Assembly: GCF_037975245.1 (NCBI RefSeq)
Contig: NC_092563.1
Location: 29,103,960-29,167,959, forward strand
Length of the DNA stretch: 64,000 nucleotides
From: Apostichopus japonicus
Taxonomy: Eukaryota; Echinodermata; Holothuroidea; Aspidochirotida; Stichopodidae
Direction of reading: 5' to 3'
Shown: positions 12,501 to 25,139 of the stretch, one piece after another
Layout: each line of letters begins with the position of its first letter
How positions within the stretch are numbered: the first letter of the stretch is position 1
Position numbers and translations under genes: made by a program
The notes under the pieces: model-generated
What the model saw: only the letters and a program-made list of their open reading frames with translations
The model's database searches: none
What the model was told of the DNA's origin: nothing

Positions 12501-15500
12501 TGCCATGTTATTATCTGAATTGTAACTGAGACCTTTTATTTTGATAATTGTCATAATTAAATTAAACCTGTATTTCTTTGTGATAACAACACAATGTACG
12601 TTGTGTCATTGTTTTTCTCATTCCTTTATTTTAGATATGATACAAGAAACAAGAGTGATATTGGAAAACCGGCCTGAAACATATCAAAATGAATTCCTTT
12701 TGCTTCAGAGTGAGCTCATGAAATCAAAGCAACTGGAAGGTATGTCTGTTGTGTTTGGATTTCATGAACCTTAGTGGGGTTTATTATATTGTGCGTGGGG
12801 ATTTCATGAACCTTAGTGGGGTTTATTATATTGTGTATGGGGATTTCATGAACCTTAGTGGGGTTTATTATATTGTGTATGGGGATTTCATGAACCTTAG
12901 TGGGGTTTATTATATTGTGTATGGGGATTTCATGAACCTTAGTGGGGTTTATTATATTGTGTATGGGGATTTCATGAACCTTAGTGGGGTTTATTATATT
13001 GTGTATGGGGATTTCATGAACCTTAGTGGAGTTTATTATTATATTGTGTATGGGGATTTCATGAACCTAAGTGGGATGCTTGATATTGTGTATGGGGATT
13101 TCATTAACCTTAGTGGGGTGTTGATATTGAGTATGGGGATTTTATGAACCTTAGTGGGGTGTTTGATATTGTGAATGGGGATTTCATTTAGCCTAGTGGG
13201 ATGCTTGATATTGTGTATGGGGATTTTATGAACCTTGGGGTGTATGATATTGTGTTTGGGGGAATATGACACAAAAGAGTCACAGTAAAAAAGTCAAAGA
13301 AAAAGATCCAATGGGCTTGGTAACTTTTGTAACTTAAAGTACTTTTATACAATGATAAAATTGTCTTCACATGTATAACATCAGTTATGAAAATGACCTA
13401 GATTTTAACCCTTGTATTTCTTCAATGTTACTATCTTGCTCTCTTGGAAGAACAGTTTAGAGAGGAAGAAACCTTACTACTGAAAGGGGGGGGGGTGTCA
13501 ATAAATAAAACAATATTATAGCTACATGATTGACATACCAAGATTTATGGTTAAAGTGACTTTCGATAGAAGACTTACATGTTTTCAGTGTCTAAGCATT
13601 TCATGTTACATATTTGAAGTTTATGTTGTCTAAGGGAAGTGCAATAGCATAAATGATTTTACTTAAAATGAAATATCTTGTTCAACTATCAAGGTTGTCA
13701 AGTATTTTTTTTTTTTTTAAATGTCACACATATGATTCACAACCCACAAGATGACTTACGATGAATCCAATCCCTCCCTTGGAACATTCTGGTCTCCTTT
13801 AGAATCATTACCTAAAAAGTACTTCATCATTGCAGAATATATTGGCAGTCCATCAGCATGTCCAGTCTTAGCAGTGCTGCTTCTAGTTCTCCAAAAGAAC
13901 GATAAGGACAGTTGTAGGAAAGTTTGTCGTAAACTGATAAAGAAATGCGAACTCAAGCAGGAGCCCTCGTCAGACTCTAAAAGGTATTTGGGAAAAAAAT
14001 AAGGTAATTGTTGAAATCTCATCAAATTTGAAATGAAAGAATGTTAAGTCTTCCTTTTGAGTCTTCAACTTTCGAAGCAACAACTTCATATGCATCCTAT
14101 TCCATGCTCAGTCAAATTTTTTTTTTCCTAGAGGCATGAAATTCTTTGCTTAATTGATCCTGAGAAATTAATCATATTGTTATCATTCTATTTGTGAATA
14201 TATCCCAGTGTTGTGCTGATGCTCAATATGTCAAGTCACTATAAAGCAACTGTCTGTTTTTGCTCAACAATTTGACCATAAAACCTAATCGGTTGGTTTG
14301 GTAAACTTGATAACCCCCCCCCCCAATAAAAAAAAAAAAAAAAAAAATTGAACAAATTGAGACATTTGAACAGACTGTCTTTTCCTCTCATATAAGCTTA
14401 CGACTATTACATAATTAACAATTGTTTTTTTGGGAGGGGAGGAGGGGGTGGGGGTTCAATGAAAATCATGTGATATCTTTATTGTATTTATCTTTATTTC
14501 TTGTTTTCTCTCACATTCTAGGACTCTACCAGATGCGGTGGTCAACCCTATATCAAGTCATTTAATTGAAACAATCATCGAAGTAGCAAGTGATGACATT
14601 CTGAAAGACCTGACAGAGACATGCTTTAATGGCCTACTTCTCAAACTCGCTAAAACTCCTGTGGCAAACTTTATACTTCAGCGACTCATTGCAAAAACAG
14701 TTCAGTCTGAATCTGTAAGTTTATATATGCGAATCAGTTTAAGCGATAATTGAAAGGGACTGACCATGTTTGGTTATTTTTTTTATGCGATACATGTAAG
14801 GTCCCATTATTACATACTGAGGCAGTTACAGAAAAAAAAAAATTCAAAGCTGGAATAAAAGAAGTGTTTTGCAGCCAGTCAATTTATGTGAAAGTACTTC
14901 CATATGATTGTTCTACAGGAATTAGTTCATTGGTAGTCGCCAAAGTTGGTCAAAGGTACTTGTGAGGACTATTGCAGATTGTTTAATCAATTTAAGTTCA
15001 TAGTCTGATGGTCCTTTTGCAGGTCTTTCCATGAAATTCAATCTGTTTCTTACTGCAGTTAATATACTCAGTGACATGACCATAGCGATATATGAAAGAA
15101 GAAAAAACTGTGGCTCAACAAAGGAAATGTGATGTCATAGGTCATAGGTTAAACCATTTTAATTGATATTTACCTCTGAATCACTATCAGTTCTATTTTT
15201 TCTTGTTTGTAGATGGACCAGATTATGACAGAACTTACGAAAGGATTCCATAAGATCTTAGCAGCCAATAACACGGGGGTGCTTCTACAGTTAGCAGAAA
15301 CTTGCTTCTTATTCCCTGCACATCAAGGTAACTGTTTCTTCATCAAATGTAATGATTTACTTTTCATTTGCACACTTTTGTCATTTCATGTGCAGTTTAA
15401 TAGCATCCTTCCTGGGGGAATTGTTCACACTACTTTTGTATTGGTTTTTGGATTTAATTGTCTTATTAATGATGACATTTTCAAAGCCCCAATGTCACTT

Positions 15501-17888
15501 CTTTCCAGGTTTTATTTCACCTATTTACAACCAAATTGAAACAAATGTGGCAATTTCAAGTCGTTAGTATTGCTCCCAAATTTAGCAAAGCTCAAGGTTG
15601 TAATAAAAATTTCCTGATTAACTATATTTGTAATGTTTACATGCAAAATTTTCAAAAACTTTAACTTTCTTTTTTAAATCTTTTTTTGTAATGTTTCTAA
15701 TAAGTTTGCTTTAATTTGAATTTAGTTTAATTATTCTTTTTTTTTTGTTGTTGAAATTTTATATGACAATTTTTTAAAGAGTAAGGAAATTTTGATGAAA
15801 TAATGAAAAGATGTCACTGAAGTTATGTTATGTTATGTTGACAGAGAGTAAATAAAATACAGAGTACTTCCTATGCGTTCAATGCAGCTAATCACTCAGA
15901 TTCTTGGTTTGACTTGACTTCTCTTGTCAGAAACGTTTTTGAAATCTCTGCTTGAAGCATTGAAGGGCTTTACTCCAGAGGAACGTCAGCTCAAGGCTAT
16001 CATTCTCATTGGTTCCCTACAATCATTTGAAGTCCTCTTTCCTTCGGAAGATGATGAAAACTCAAACTCGGGGGTAATTATTCTATGTCTTTTTGAAGAG
16101 GCGATTACTGGAATGATGTTTTGATGACGTAAATGTTTCACTGCTATCCCTGTAAAACGTTTAAGCATGAAGGAAGTGTATGAAAGGGTATCAAATCCTG
16201 TATACATTCCTTAAGCATGAAAGCTTCACAATCAGGTAAAATTTTACCATTTTCATCCACCTTTCTTATTTTTGCCCCCCATTAATCTGAAGTTTTCCAT
16301 TTCAATTAATGTCCATCTATATATAAAACAAAGTGATTGATGTGATAAACATATCCAGCCAAAAAGCATATATCAACTTTCTTTCACCTTTTCTGTCTTC
16401 AGACAGGGGAAGTAAAACCTAAAGGAATCGAGGTGAAGTTACATGGTTCTCTGCTTCTTCAGAGCCTCTTGAAATTTCAAAATAAAAGAATTGTTGTGAA
16501 TGGATTTATGGCACTGAGCACAGAGGAGCTAAAGACGATCATTTGCCAACCAGCAGGGAGCTATCTGCTCGAGCATTTCATGTCCAACGAACGGATTAAA
16601 GATAAGAAAAAAGAGCAACTAATCAACACGATGAAGGTTTGTCTCTTCATGTCCTCACTCACTTTTGTGTGATCTGTGTACCATGTAGCAGAGCTGGTAT
16701 ATCTGGCGATAGTGCAAGGTGCATTATGGGGACATGAGGCTGTGCCTGAGTATTATGGGTTATATAAGGCAGAGATGAGTTACCACTATGGGGCCTGAAA
16801 TGTTTATATGCAGCAAGTGGTGGGGCTGTCTGCAGCTTGGTGCATTAGGGGGAATGAGGCTTTGGCTTATTCTAGGACATGAGGCAACAGTGTACTGTAG
16901 TGGGGATTCATGAAGTGGTTGGAGCTTTCCAGCAGAGGCATCATGAGGCAACAGCCTGCAAATCTAATTTTATGGGACACGAGACAGTTAGTACACTCTG
17001 GGGACATGAGGCAGCTTGTACACTCTGGGGCCCGAACAGTTGTGAGGGACGAGGTCATGGCTCATTCTGGGGTGTAATGCAACAGTGCATTATGAGATCA
17101 TTCATGTAGTGGTAGGAGCTATTGAAAGCTATGGTAAATAAGGCTGTGCAGGGTAAGTTATGGGACGTGAGGCAGTAGAACATTCCCGGACATGAGGCAC
17201 AGTGCTGCATTTTGTGGCATCACACAGTGGTGTGACTAGGTGTAGCAGATACGGAGGGCAAGTTGTCCAAGCTCAGTTATAATCATAGCAATAAACTTAT
17301 CTTTAAATATTCATTAGTCATTTTTTTTTTATTCCATAAAGGTTTCTTTGAAGAAATAGTTGCAAGGGCGTTAAGAAACATTTTGTGAAAAAAATTAACT
17401 TTGAGAATATGACTGATATTGCAGCAAGCAAATGGCTTTCATACGAATCGCAGCATAATCAATCCCCAACACTCTGTGATAAAAATTCATAACATAGATT
17501 ATCGGCCTCTTTCGTGTTTACTTGATTTCATTTCTTTTCATTGTTTTAGAATGATCTATTCTCCATCTGCTGTGATAAGAGCGGAAGCCGCGCAATGGAA
17601 TCTGTCTTCAAAATGTCTTCCATTAAGATGAAGACAATAATTGCGGAGGTGTTAGCCAAGAAGGAAACACAGTTACATTCAGATAGATTTGGCTGTTTCA
17701 TGCATCGGACTTGTCAACTGAGCCAGTTCAAGCATCGACGGAACGCTTGGACTTCAATCATGACTAAAGACGATAAAAAGAGGAAGTTATTTGCTGATTT
17801 AATCGGTGAAGCTCCAAAGGATACAAATAGGACGTTGGGTAACAGGAAGAAACAAAAGAACAGCAGCCATCATGAAGGACCATCTTAG
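9579..17888 (+). CDS. nop9: NOP9, Pumilio-repeat nucleolar protein (9 exons, complete)
   Basis: Exons: 9579-9759, 11425-11844, 12635-12739, 13803-13983, 14522-14714, 15213-15327, 15931-16073, 16403-16636, 17550-17888. All junctions are GT/AG and all phases agree; the joined frame is 636 codons plus stop, the size expected for animal NOP9. The protein is built of Pumilio-type helical repeats; recognisable NOP9 blocks are DRFGAHVLQT and DTYASHVLRT (exon 2), TPVANFILQRL (exon 5), GSLLLQSLLKF and QPAGSYLLEHF (exon 8), and DKSGSRAMESVF and DRFGCFMHR (exon 9). The tail is lysine/arginine-rich (RNRKKQK-like), fitting nucleolar localisation. NOP9 binds pre-rRNA near the 3' end of 18S during 40S ribosomal subunit maturation (known for the family). 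The start at 9579 gives MAARMEEHKG followed by the conserved HHVLGYYRRV region; an upstream Met at 9373 is in another frame. Several introns carry repeats, most strikingly the 42-bp minisatellite after exon 3. Confidence 0.95.
12757..13265. repeat. 42-bp minisatellite, ~12 units, in NOP9 intron 3
   Basis: Units start at 12759, 12801, 12843, 12885, 12927, 12969, 13011, 13056, 13098, 13139, 13181 and 13223. The consensus begins ATTTCATGAACCTTAGTGGG and ends in GTGTATGGGG. The first seven units are nearly identical and exactly 42 bp; later ones are diverged with a 3-bp insertion and shortened spacing, suggesting array growth at the left end. Because 42 is a multiple of three the array is an open frame (GDFMNLSGVYYIVY per unit), which I consider incidental. 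The array begins about 17 bp after the exon 3 donor. Confidence 0.95.
16700..17240. repeat. Degenerate GGGGACATGAGGC-type repeats in NOP9 intron 8
   Basis: The phrases 'gggacatgaggc', 'ggcagtagtacactctgggg' and 'gtgcattatggg' recur in loose order at irregular spacing (for example around 16735, 16855, 16980, 17005, 17035, 17165 and 17190). This is an old, strongly diverged minisatellite. The reading frames across it are by-products. Confidence 0.6.
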
Positions 17889-18410
17889 AAAGAAATGTGG
17901 ATAGAAAGAATGCTTTCAGAGAGAGATACATGATGGAAGAACTTGTCGTGTGAGCACACCAAGATGGAGGAATGCCGGAATAATAGAGGAAAGCCACCAG
18001 TTTAATAGCTGGTTGCCTACCTTAGGTCACAGGTGCTGAGAGAGCCAGGTCGGGTTTCCATGACAACTATTCACTTGGCCTCATTTTTTACCACCTTACT
18101 TGCCCTTAAGTATATTATGAAAATTCTGGTCCCCAAATTGAGCCTGTGCCCGAGGGCTGTACCTTACTTATTTCCTTTGTGATGACAGTGTATCCAGTCA
18201 AAGAATTGAATTTAGCTTGAAAGGTAAATTGTGTGTTAGGAAAGAGAAATTGTTTTTACTAGCCAAAAAGTCTCTGCTTATGTATCTTTGGTAACGTGGC
18301 ACTTGTGAAATAAACCATGCAGTGTATTACCACTGAAGGAAGACCTTCCAGCCAAATGGTGGGATGGAATCGCAGTGTTGACACTTCTATTCTCTAATCC
18401 AATACGACGG
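17889..18410 (+). other. NOP9 3' UTR and flank with poly(A) signal
   Basis: Non-coding sequence following the NOP9 stop. The first canonical AATAAA is at 18309-18314, about 420 bp after the stop, and is a sensible 3' end. A second AATAAA lies at about 19257; if it is used, the 67/70-bp satellite becomes part of the 3' UTR. Confidence 0.6.
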
Positions 18411-19170
18411 ATACAGTTTGCCATGCTAAAGCTACATTATTGTTTGGCATTATCTGCTATCTGATGGTAGCTATCTTAAAATACAGTTTGCCATGCTAAA
18501 GCTACATTAATGTGTGGAATTTGCTACCTGATGGTAGCTATCTTAAGATACAGTTTGCCATGCTAAAGCTACATTTATGTTTGGCATTATCTGCTATCTG
18601 ATGGTAGCCATCTTAAGATACAGTTTGCCATGCTAAAGCTACATTATTGTTAGGCATTATCTGCTATCTGATGGTAGCTATCTTAAGATACAGTTTGCCA
18701 TACTAAAGCTACATTTATGTTTGGCATTATCTGCTATCTGATGGTAGCTATCTTAAGATACAGTTTGCCATGCTAAAGCTACATTAATGTGTGGAATTTG
18801 CTACCTGATGGTAGCTATCTTAAGAGACAGTTTGCCATGCTACAGTTACATTATTGTGTGGAATCTGCTATCTGATGGTAGCTATCTTAAGAGACAGTTT
18901 GCCATGCTACAGTTACATTATTGTGTGGAATCTGCTATCTGATGGTAGCTATCTTAAGATACAGTTTGCCATGCTAAAGCTACATTATTGTTTGGTGTTA
19001 TCTGCTATCTGATGGTAGCTATCTTAAGATACAGTTTGCCATGCTAAAGCTACATTTATGTTTGGCATTATCTGCTATCTGATGGTAGCTATCTTAAAAT
19101 ACAGTTTTCCATGCTACAGCTACATTATTGTGTATCATTATCTACTATCTGATGGTAGCTATCATAAGCA
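18411..19170. repeat. Satellite of 67- and 70-bp units, 11 copies
   Basis: Units start with A(T/G)ACAGTTTGCCATGCTA at 18411, 18481, 18548, 18618, 18688, 18758, 18825, 18892, 18959, 19029 and 19099. The spacings 70-67-70-70-70-67-67-67-70-70 show two length forms: 70-bp units contain TTTGGCATTATCTGCTATC, 67-bp units contain TGTGGAAT(T/C)TGCTA(C/T)C. Each unit ends in CTGATGGTAGCTATCTTAAG, a stretch rich in short palindromes (TAGCTA, CTTAAG). The array sits between the two NOP9 poly(A) signals. Confidence 0.95.
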
Positions 19171-19924
19171 TTAAAGGGAAGATAAGGTACTTCAAACAAA
19201 CTTCCTCATTATAATCTATTATAATCTACAAACTTGTTCATATTTGTTCTGTTATGTAATAAACAGTGTGTTAAAGGAAGGTATCCATTGAAATGTGAAT
19301 ATTTCATGGCTCAGTAAAACTTACAATCCAACACAAGATGAATCTTTTAGATTTTGAACTTCAAATGCCATTTAAGTTTCTTCATACAAATTGGGTGAAT
19401 TTCTTGCATTTGTTAAAGGTTAGGACATGCTGGATTTCAATTAAAATTTGATACGTACAAAATAATACTTTCGTTTTTCTTCTATTTTGACCAAACTAGC
19501 AATCATTTCAGATGAAGACCTTACAAAGTTAAGATAAACTATTATTTGTTCTTACATGACATTAAAATGCAAAGAAAATTCTTCATATGGCAATTCAGTA
19601 AAACATGATAGGAATTTAACTTTGTTTACAAAGATACCCGACAAATGTTAACCTTTTGTCTCCAATACCCTGGAAATTTCTTTCTTTAAAGACTACTAAA
19701 TCTTCACATGGTTTGATATGTGCCATTGAGTTTGTTGCCAACAGCAGTGAAACAATACATTACCACAAGGACCATGATGTCATAAAATATTATACTGTAG
19801 TGAAGATAAGTAATTTAAGTACAAAATTTTTGAGGGCCTGATGTTTCAATTCCAACTGGATCTTCGGGGGAGACTGTTAGTATAACAAGTAGTCATATCA
19901 GTCATGAACACAACAGAAAATAAC
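19171..19924. other. AT-rich spacer between NOP9 satellite and UPF0489 3' end
   Basis: No gene or repeat was recognised. The frame at 19656-19841 has no domain or splice context. The region lies between convergent gene ends. Confidence 0.5.
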
Positions 19925-20268
19925 TGATGTTTCATCCCCAACTCTCTCTCCTTCCCCCTCCCCATCCCCATCCCACCTTCCCTGTATCCTGCTACAAGAA
20001 ACTCATCTAGGTCTGTTATTTGTAGTATTGAGGTTTCATCCCCTTACCTTCAACTCTCCCCTCCCTCCAACTCCACCTTCCCACCACCCCTGCATCCTGC
20101 TACAAGAAACTCACCTAGGTCTGCTATCTGTAGTCTACTGAGGTTTCATTCCCCTCACTACAACTTTCCCCCTCCCTCCCCCACCCCCACCATCCCCATA
20201 TCCTGCTACAAGAAACTCATCTTGGTCTGCTATTTTGTAGTCTACTGAGGTTTCAAGGCTGTTGCAAG
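19925..20268. repeat. Three ~107-110-bp tandem units downstream of UPF0489
   Basis: Three pyrimidine-rich units each run from GAGGTTTCAT(C/T)CCC through CT-rich sequence to TCCTGCTACAAGAAACTCA and a CTAGGTCTG block; the block starts near 20030, 20140 and 20247 give periods of 110 and 107 bp. They abut the stop codon of the minus-strand UPF0489 gene, so they belong to its 3' UTR or immediate flank, where the transcript would be purine-rich. Confidence 0.8.
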
Positions 20269-20269
20269 T

Positions 20270-23200
20270 TCACGTCTTAGTTTCAGAGGAAGTTGATACT
20301 ATTTCATCTTCATAGTCTTTTTGCACCTCGACATCTGTATAGAGATCATTTAACATTTTGATCACAAGTTCCTGGATACGGCCGACTTGCTTCTTTGGAC
20401 AATAATCATCTAGAGATGATCTGAAAGAATGGAGCGGAGAGAAAAAGAGAAAGGCCATTTGACGAGCACAAAAAGCCATCTGAGATATATCCAGTTTAAT
20501 GTGACTCTTGAGGGTAATCAAATGACTGATGAAAATATGTAGATGGAATAATAATTACATTGTTCCATTTTTAATTTCAAACAAGATCAGAGTCAAAAGT
20601 GGGAGGAGTAAAAACAAAGATGCCACCGGGGCAGTATGGGGTTCTGACTTCCTCTTAATTTCCAGCCTGGGGTAATAAGAAATACAATTTTCCTCAGGCA
20701 ATACACATTATTGCCCATCAAAAACTACAAATAATCCTATACATTGTATGTTATACAGAACCCCTGCATTTCCTCTGGGACTACTCGACCTCGATACTCC
20801 TTTGAATTGAGTCACTTAAATCTACTAAACAAGAACTGCAAATAACACAGAGCTCCTACATTATTTAAAAAGTTGGCTGAAAGACTACCATGAAGAAGGC
20901 AGAGAAGAGTTTCTGTGCAGAGAAAAGTAGCATTTATTGGAGTTCCCTGTTTCCTTGCAAACAGTGAAGGTGGTTGACTGGAGAGTTGATTGGGATTAGG
21001 GGGTGAAACTCTTCCCTGCCCCCACAGAAAATAATAAACTCAAGTGCAAGCTGCACATTTTTCTACACTGAAAATATTTTTTGACCGTGGTGTAAAGCTG
21101 ATTGGTTTAGTTACCTAGCAATGGTCACCATGATTGGTTTTGAAATGCCTCTAAGGACCTCTTGAACTTGTTCCATCAATGCTCCAATTTCTTCGTCCGA
21201 ACTGACGTGATGCGGTAAATCATCTTCATCATCGCAGGTCGTCTCTCCTGCCATGTGGAGTAGTTCTCCGTTCAAAGTTTCTGCACTACTGGCTTTCAAA
21301 TCCTTAATCAGTCCTAGCATTTTCTGCCAACTATAAACCAAAACCAGAGGATTTCAGTGAAGAGAGGAAGAAGCTGTTAATACTTTTCAATTTCAAGGTT
21401 GGCCATTTGAGTATACTTTTACATCACCATGTAAGAATTGAAATAAATTTTCATGAATGAACTTCTAAAACTAGACACAACGTTGAACAAATGGTTTTGG
21501 CACATAATGTTACATATGGCTAGGAATGCAAGTGAATAAAATTCGAATACCTCTTTGGAAGATTGTCAGTATCTGTGTGTGCTGATGCTACATCTCCTTC
21601 TAGGCACCAGGTTATTGCATTTTTCAAATCAGATAATTGTGCGGCTCTTTTCTCTTGTATTTGCCTTAGTTCTTCTTTATTGCTACTCTTAGGCACCTCA
21701 AAGTGATACAGTTCCTTTAATATGTTAAATTGATCCTGTCAAGGAGAATAGAAGTTTGTGTTAACTGAAGGCAGTGAAAGCAAGACGTCCATTGATATAA
21801 CTTGAATAACAGAAGAACAAATTTTGGTGAGTAGGTTGCACCCTGAAACAATAAAAAATCCATATCACAATGGGGTTAACAAATAAAGAAGGAGAGTCAT
21901 ATGACATCTTATCTTAACATCATTTGGAAAATAAATAAAATAGATGATGCAAGAAATTTACCACATATTTAATTACAAACAAGTTTCAAATTTTTTGGAA
22001 TGCAACAAGTTCAACGTTGTTAAAAGAGATAAAAAAGTGGGGCATGAAAATACAACAGATCAGATGAAAGCATCCGTAGTTGTTTACATAGTAATTTAAC
22101 CTTTGTGTCACTTGAACGAACTCCCATTTAGGGGAAATTCGTGGGTCATCTCCCACTAAAAATTTGCATGAATACAAAGAAGTTTGCATGAATACAAACC
22201 AAGTCTCGTGCAAATGGCCAAAAAAATGTTTGTGGCTACTTACTAATGTATACTCAAGTTTGAAAGGATTCTGTGTTGAGAAAAAATCTAAGTCTATATC
22301 CAAAATGAAAGCTCCTGCTGTGGAAACAGATTCTTCCACCACTTTAAGTACATTCTGGTTCATGCCAGGCAAATCTCCTTCTTTACACTCCTTGCAATCT
22401 TCTTCCTTTTGATGTTCTGTACAATTTCCAGAAAGACGATCACTTGTCAAAAGTTTGTCAGCGCTCTTTCTCTCAAATGTTTGGCAAGAATCGAGGCTTT
22501 TGCTCTCGGCACTCGTGTGAAGATCATCTCCCTTAATAGTATCTTTTCTGGATTCCTGGTCTTTATTCTCCAATAATTGAACGTCTTCTGCTGTCTGGTA
22601 TTTTAAATAGTCGTGTTTTGTTTTGTATTTCAACGTCACGACATTCACGTCTAGTTGTTTTGAATCAACCATATCCTCCGAATCAGCGTACATTACATCG
22701 CTTAGATAGTACTCATCTGGCCAATTGATCCTGTCAAGGAAGAAGTAAATGTTAACAAGAGATGGCTTGCAGGCTTCCATTAGGATTTCAGACCTCTGAC
22801 CACAGGTATATTCTTAAATATATATGTAATCATATTTATGCCAATCATAGTAACTGTCCTTTTGCAAGATCTGGATACAATGAATAGAAGTTTTTAACTG
22901 AAAGTGTCAACAGAGCTCTACTACTTCAGGGCAAATTTGTAAGGATTTTTCTGGTTCTTCCTTGGACAACAAGGTCTTAGTGTTTGTTTTTTTGTGCCAT
23001 CAAACTACCACTATTTTTATTTTATTTCAGTATCTCCAAAGTGATAAAAGGGTGATACCACCTTATCATTTTACCTATTTGGGTTTATTATAAATTAAAG
23101 TGCCATCTGAATTTGATGTAAACTACTCTAGAATCATTTGGCAGAACCACTAAAGCTGACTTTGGTTGTCCGAATAGAAATTTGGTCATCTAAGATGATG

Positions 23201-24921
23201 GGACAACCATTAAAAATTTGCCTTGTTAACTTAGAAGGAAGTAGATTGGACTTGATGGTTGGTCCATCAGCCTGAATAAGTCATGGAACCAGGGGTGGGC
23301 TGAAGATGATTTGGGCCCTCTGGCTACAAAGGGTCTTCAGACCACCTCCACCAGCACCCTAGCCAGCAGTAAGAAGTGAATAGCCCACTTCCGAGCACAA
23401 CCTCTCTTACATAGGAAAGGTCCAAACTATTCATACAATTCATACGCAAGCATATTGAATATCAACTTTGATAAGAAATTTATGGAAGCTAATGGGTACA
23501 ACCCTATTGCTCTTCGCCGAGGGCCACGGTTGGCCGACCGGGCCACCACTACATGTAGAATGCCATTTGTCTTAATTTTGCGTATCATGTCCTCACTTAC
23601 CTAATTGTGTCATATGTCACATGACGACCTACTGTGACCCGTCTTGGACCTTCTGGCAACTGATCTGCCCAGGGAGGTTTTACCCAAACAAAGTGACTGA
23701 TGTGACCGGCATACACTGCAGGAATAATCCAGTTCTCAATACTCAAGTGTCTGCAACGGAACCAACACTCAAATATGCAACAAATATTTCTCTTGGTAAT
23801 CACTGTGAAATATTGTAACATCAATAACCATCTGGTCAATTCACTCAATTGTAAGGAAATAGAACTTTAAACAACACTATTTACAGATTGAAATAGCAAG
23901 CTTCAACACTACATACAAAAAAATAAATGAATTTCGTTGCTACAATTTGAATTTAACCAATAACAATTATAATTATAAGCAGTGTATAAGTGGGAGCAGG
24001 AGTTCCCTATGGCATTTAAGTATAATTTAGTATACTTTAAGTAATTTTTGTATACTGTAACTGTTTTGCATGACATAGAATGAGAAATTTATTAGTAGAT
24101 ACATACTTGCTCAGCTCTGTTAAATTAAAGACATCTTTTGCAGGAATCTTTGAAGGTATCTGGAGATCTGGATGAGAGTCTAAATGGACCATACTGATGT
24201 TTTCAAATGGTAAATGGCGAGTAGCAATGGCCCGGTAGATATGCTTCAGTACCTGCACATATAAGCAATGTGAAACTGTTTGGATCTTGTGGTTGGTAGA
24301 AACAAACTTATTGTATTTCAACATTCCTACTCCCTAAAGAAATGTTACTGTTACAGGGGCCCTAAATAATTTCCTCTAGCTTTCTTCTGCTGAAGCATAC
24401 ATGTAGTTCACCATCAATCGAGTTCCTGATGAGGAACCTACTTAATGTACCCTAGGCCTATGTTAGATGCAATCACCCAGGTTATTAATGAACTGAGTGC
24501 CTTGGCAAATGTAATGGACTAGCCATGAAATGAGTGTGAATACACCAAGGCTGCATCTGTGGGCAGATTGGTCAATGAAAAGACCATTATTAGTAATAAT
24601 AACATGTTTTGTCGTTTAGGCATGAACCACCAGCATTGTTTTTTGTTGTTGTAAAAACAATCGGCGCTTCCAACGTATGCTACACAATATGGGTTGGATT
24701 CTTGTGGGGAAAACGTCGCGAATACGGTTCCAATGCAAATTAAAGCTGACAAAACATGGGAAGATGGAGTAGCTATTTAAATTTGTGCTAATACGATTAA
24801 AAACGATCATACATACTCATACAACGCATTTTGACTTAATTACCTCCTGATGATCCTCAACAATAATGACAGGTAGCTTGGAGTAAACTCTCTGCTTCTT
24901 CACACGACTGTGGAGTTCCAT
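20270..24921 (-). CDS. C5orf22: UPF0489 family protein, C5orf22 homologue (7 exons, complete)
   Basis: Exons on the minus strand: 24921-24844, 24252-24107, 23750-23601, 22730-22244, 21735-21551, 21330-21115, 20420-20270. All junctions are GT/AG, phases agree, and the joined frame is 470 codons plus stop, close to vertebrate C5orf22. Diagnostic blocks: IIVEDHQEV (about 19-27), [21 protein letters not shown] (47-56), [35 protein letters not shown] (267-276), [11 protein letters not shown] and [12 protein letters not shown] near the C-terminus. The aspartate/histidine blocks HLDSHPD and DIDLDFF are the family hallmark and resemble metal-site motifs of arginase/deacetylase-like folds; biochemical function is not established. 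The part between about 150 and 260 is charged and low-complexity, poorly conserved in the family. Start chosen at 24921 because the preceding in-frame Met (24999) adds residues without family similarity; 24999 remains possible. Confidence 0.93.
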
Positions 24922-25139
24922 GCTGAAGAGCCGGTGGATAACTTGAGTAGGAAAATGTATAGTGGGGTTCGTTCGCAAAACAAAACATTTTGAATCCACA
25001 GTTGAAGTGACCAGTTGCTATCTCTCTAGCATATTAGAAAACATTGGCGTTTGAGCACGATAATGATCGATGATTGCCGTCAGATCTCCGTTAATATTTC
25101 AGAATTTAACTATCAGTAACTATTATTAATATCGACAAC
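24922..25139. promoter_or_regulatory. Compact bidirectional promoter interval
   Basis: Only 218 bp separate the start codons of the divergent UPF0489 gene and the CEP290-tail-like gene, so both 5' UTRs and both core promoters must fit here or overlap the first coding exons. No TATA box is obvious. If the UPF0489 start is 24999 the interval shrinks to 140 bp. Confidence 0.55.

Noticed and set aside
12749-13147. 132-codon repetitive open frame (GDFMNLSGVYYIVY units)
   Set aside because: It is the 42-bp minisatellite read in a frame that stays open because 42 is divisible by three; it lies within a NOP9 intron and has no start or splice context.
23280-23560. Possible MITE beginning CAGGGGTGGGCTGAAG in a UPF0489 intron
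   Set aside because: The left tip resembles hAT-type ends, but no matching inverted tip or target-site duplication could be found on the right.
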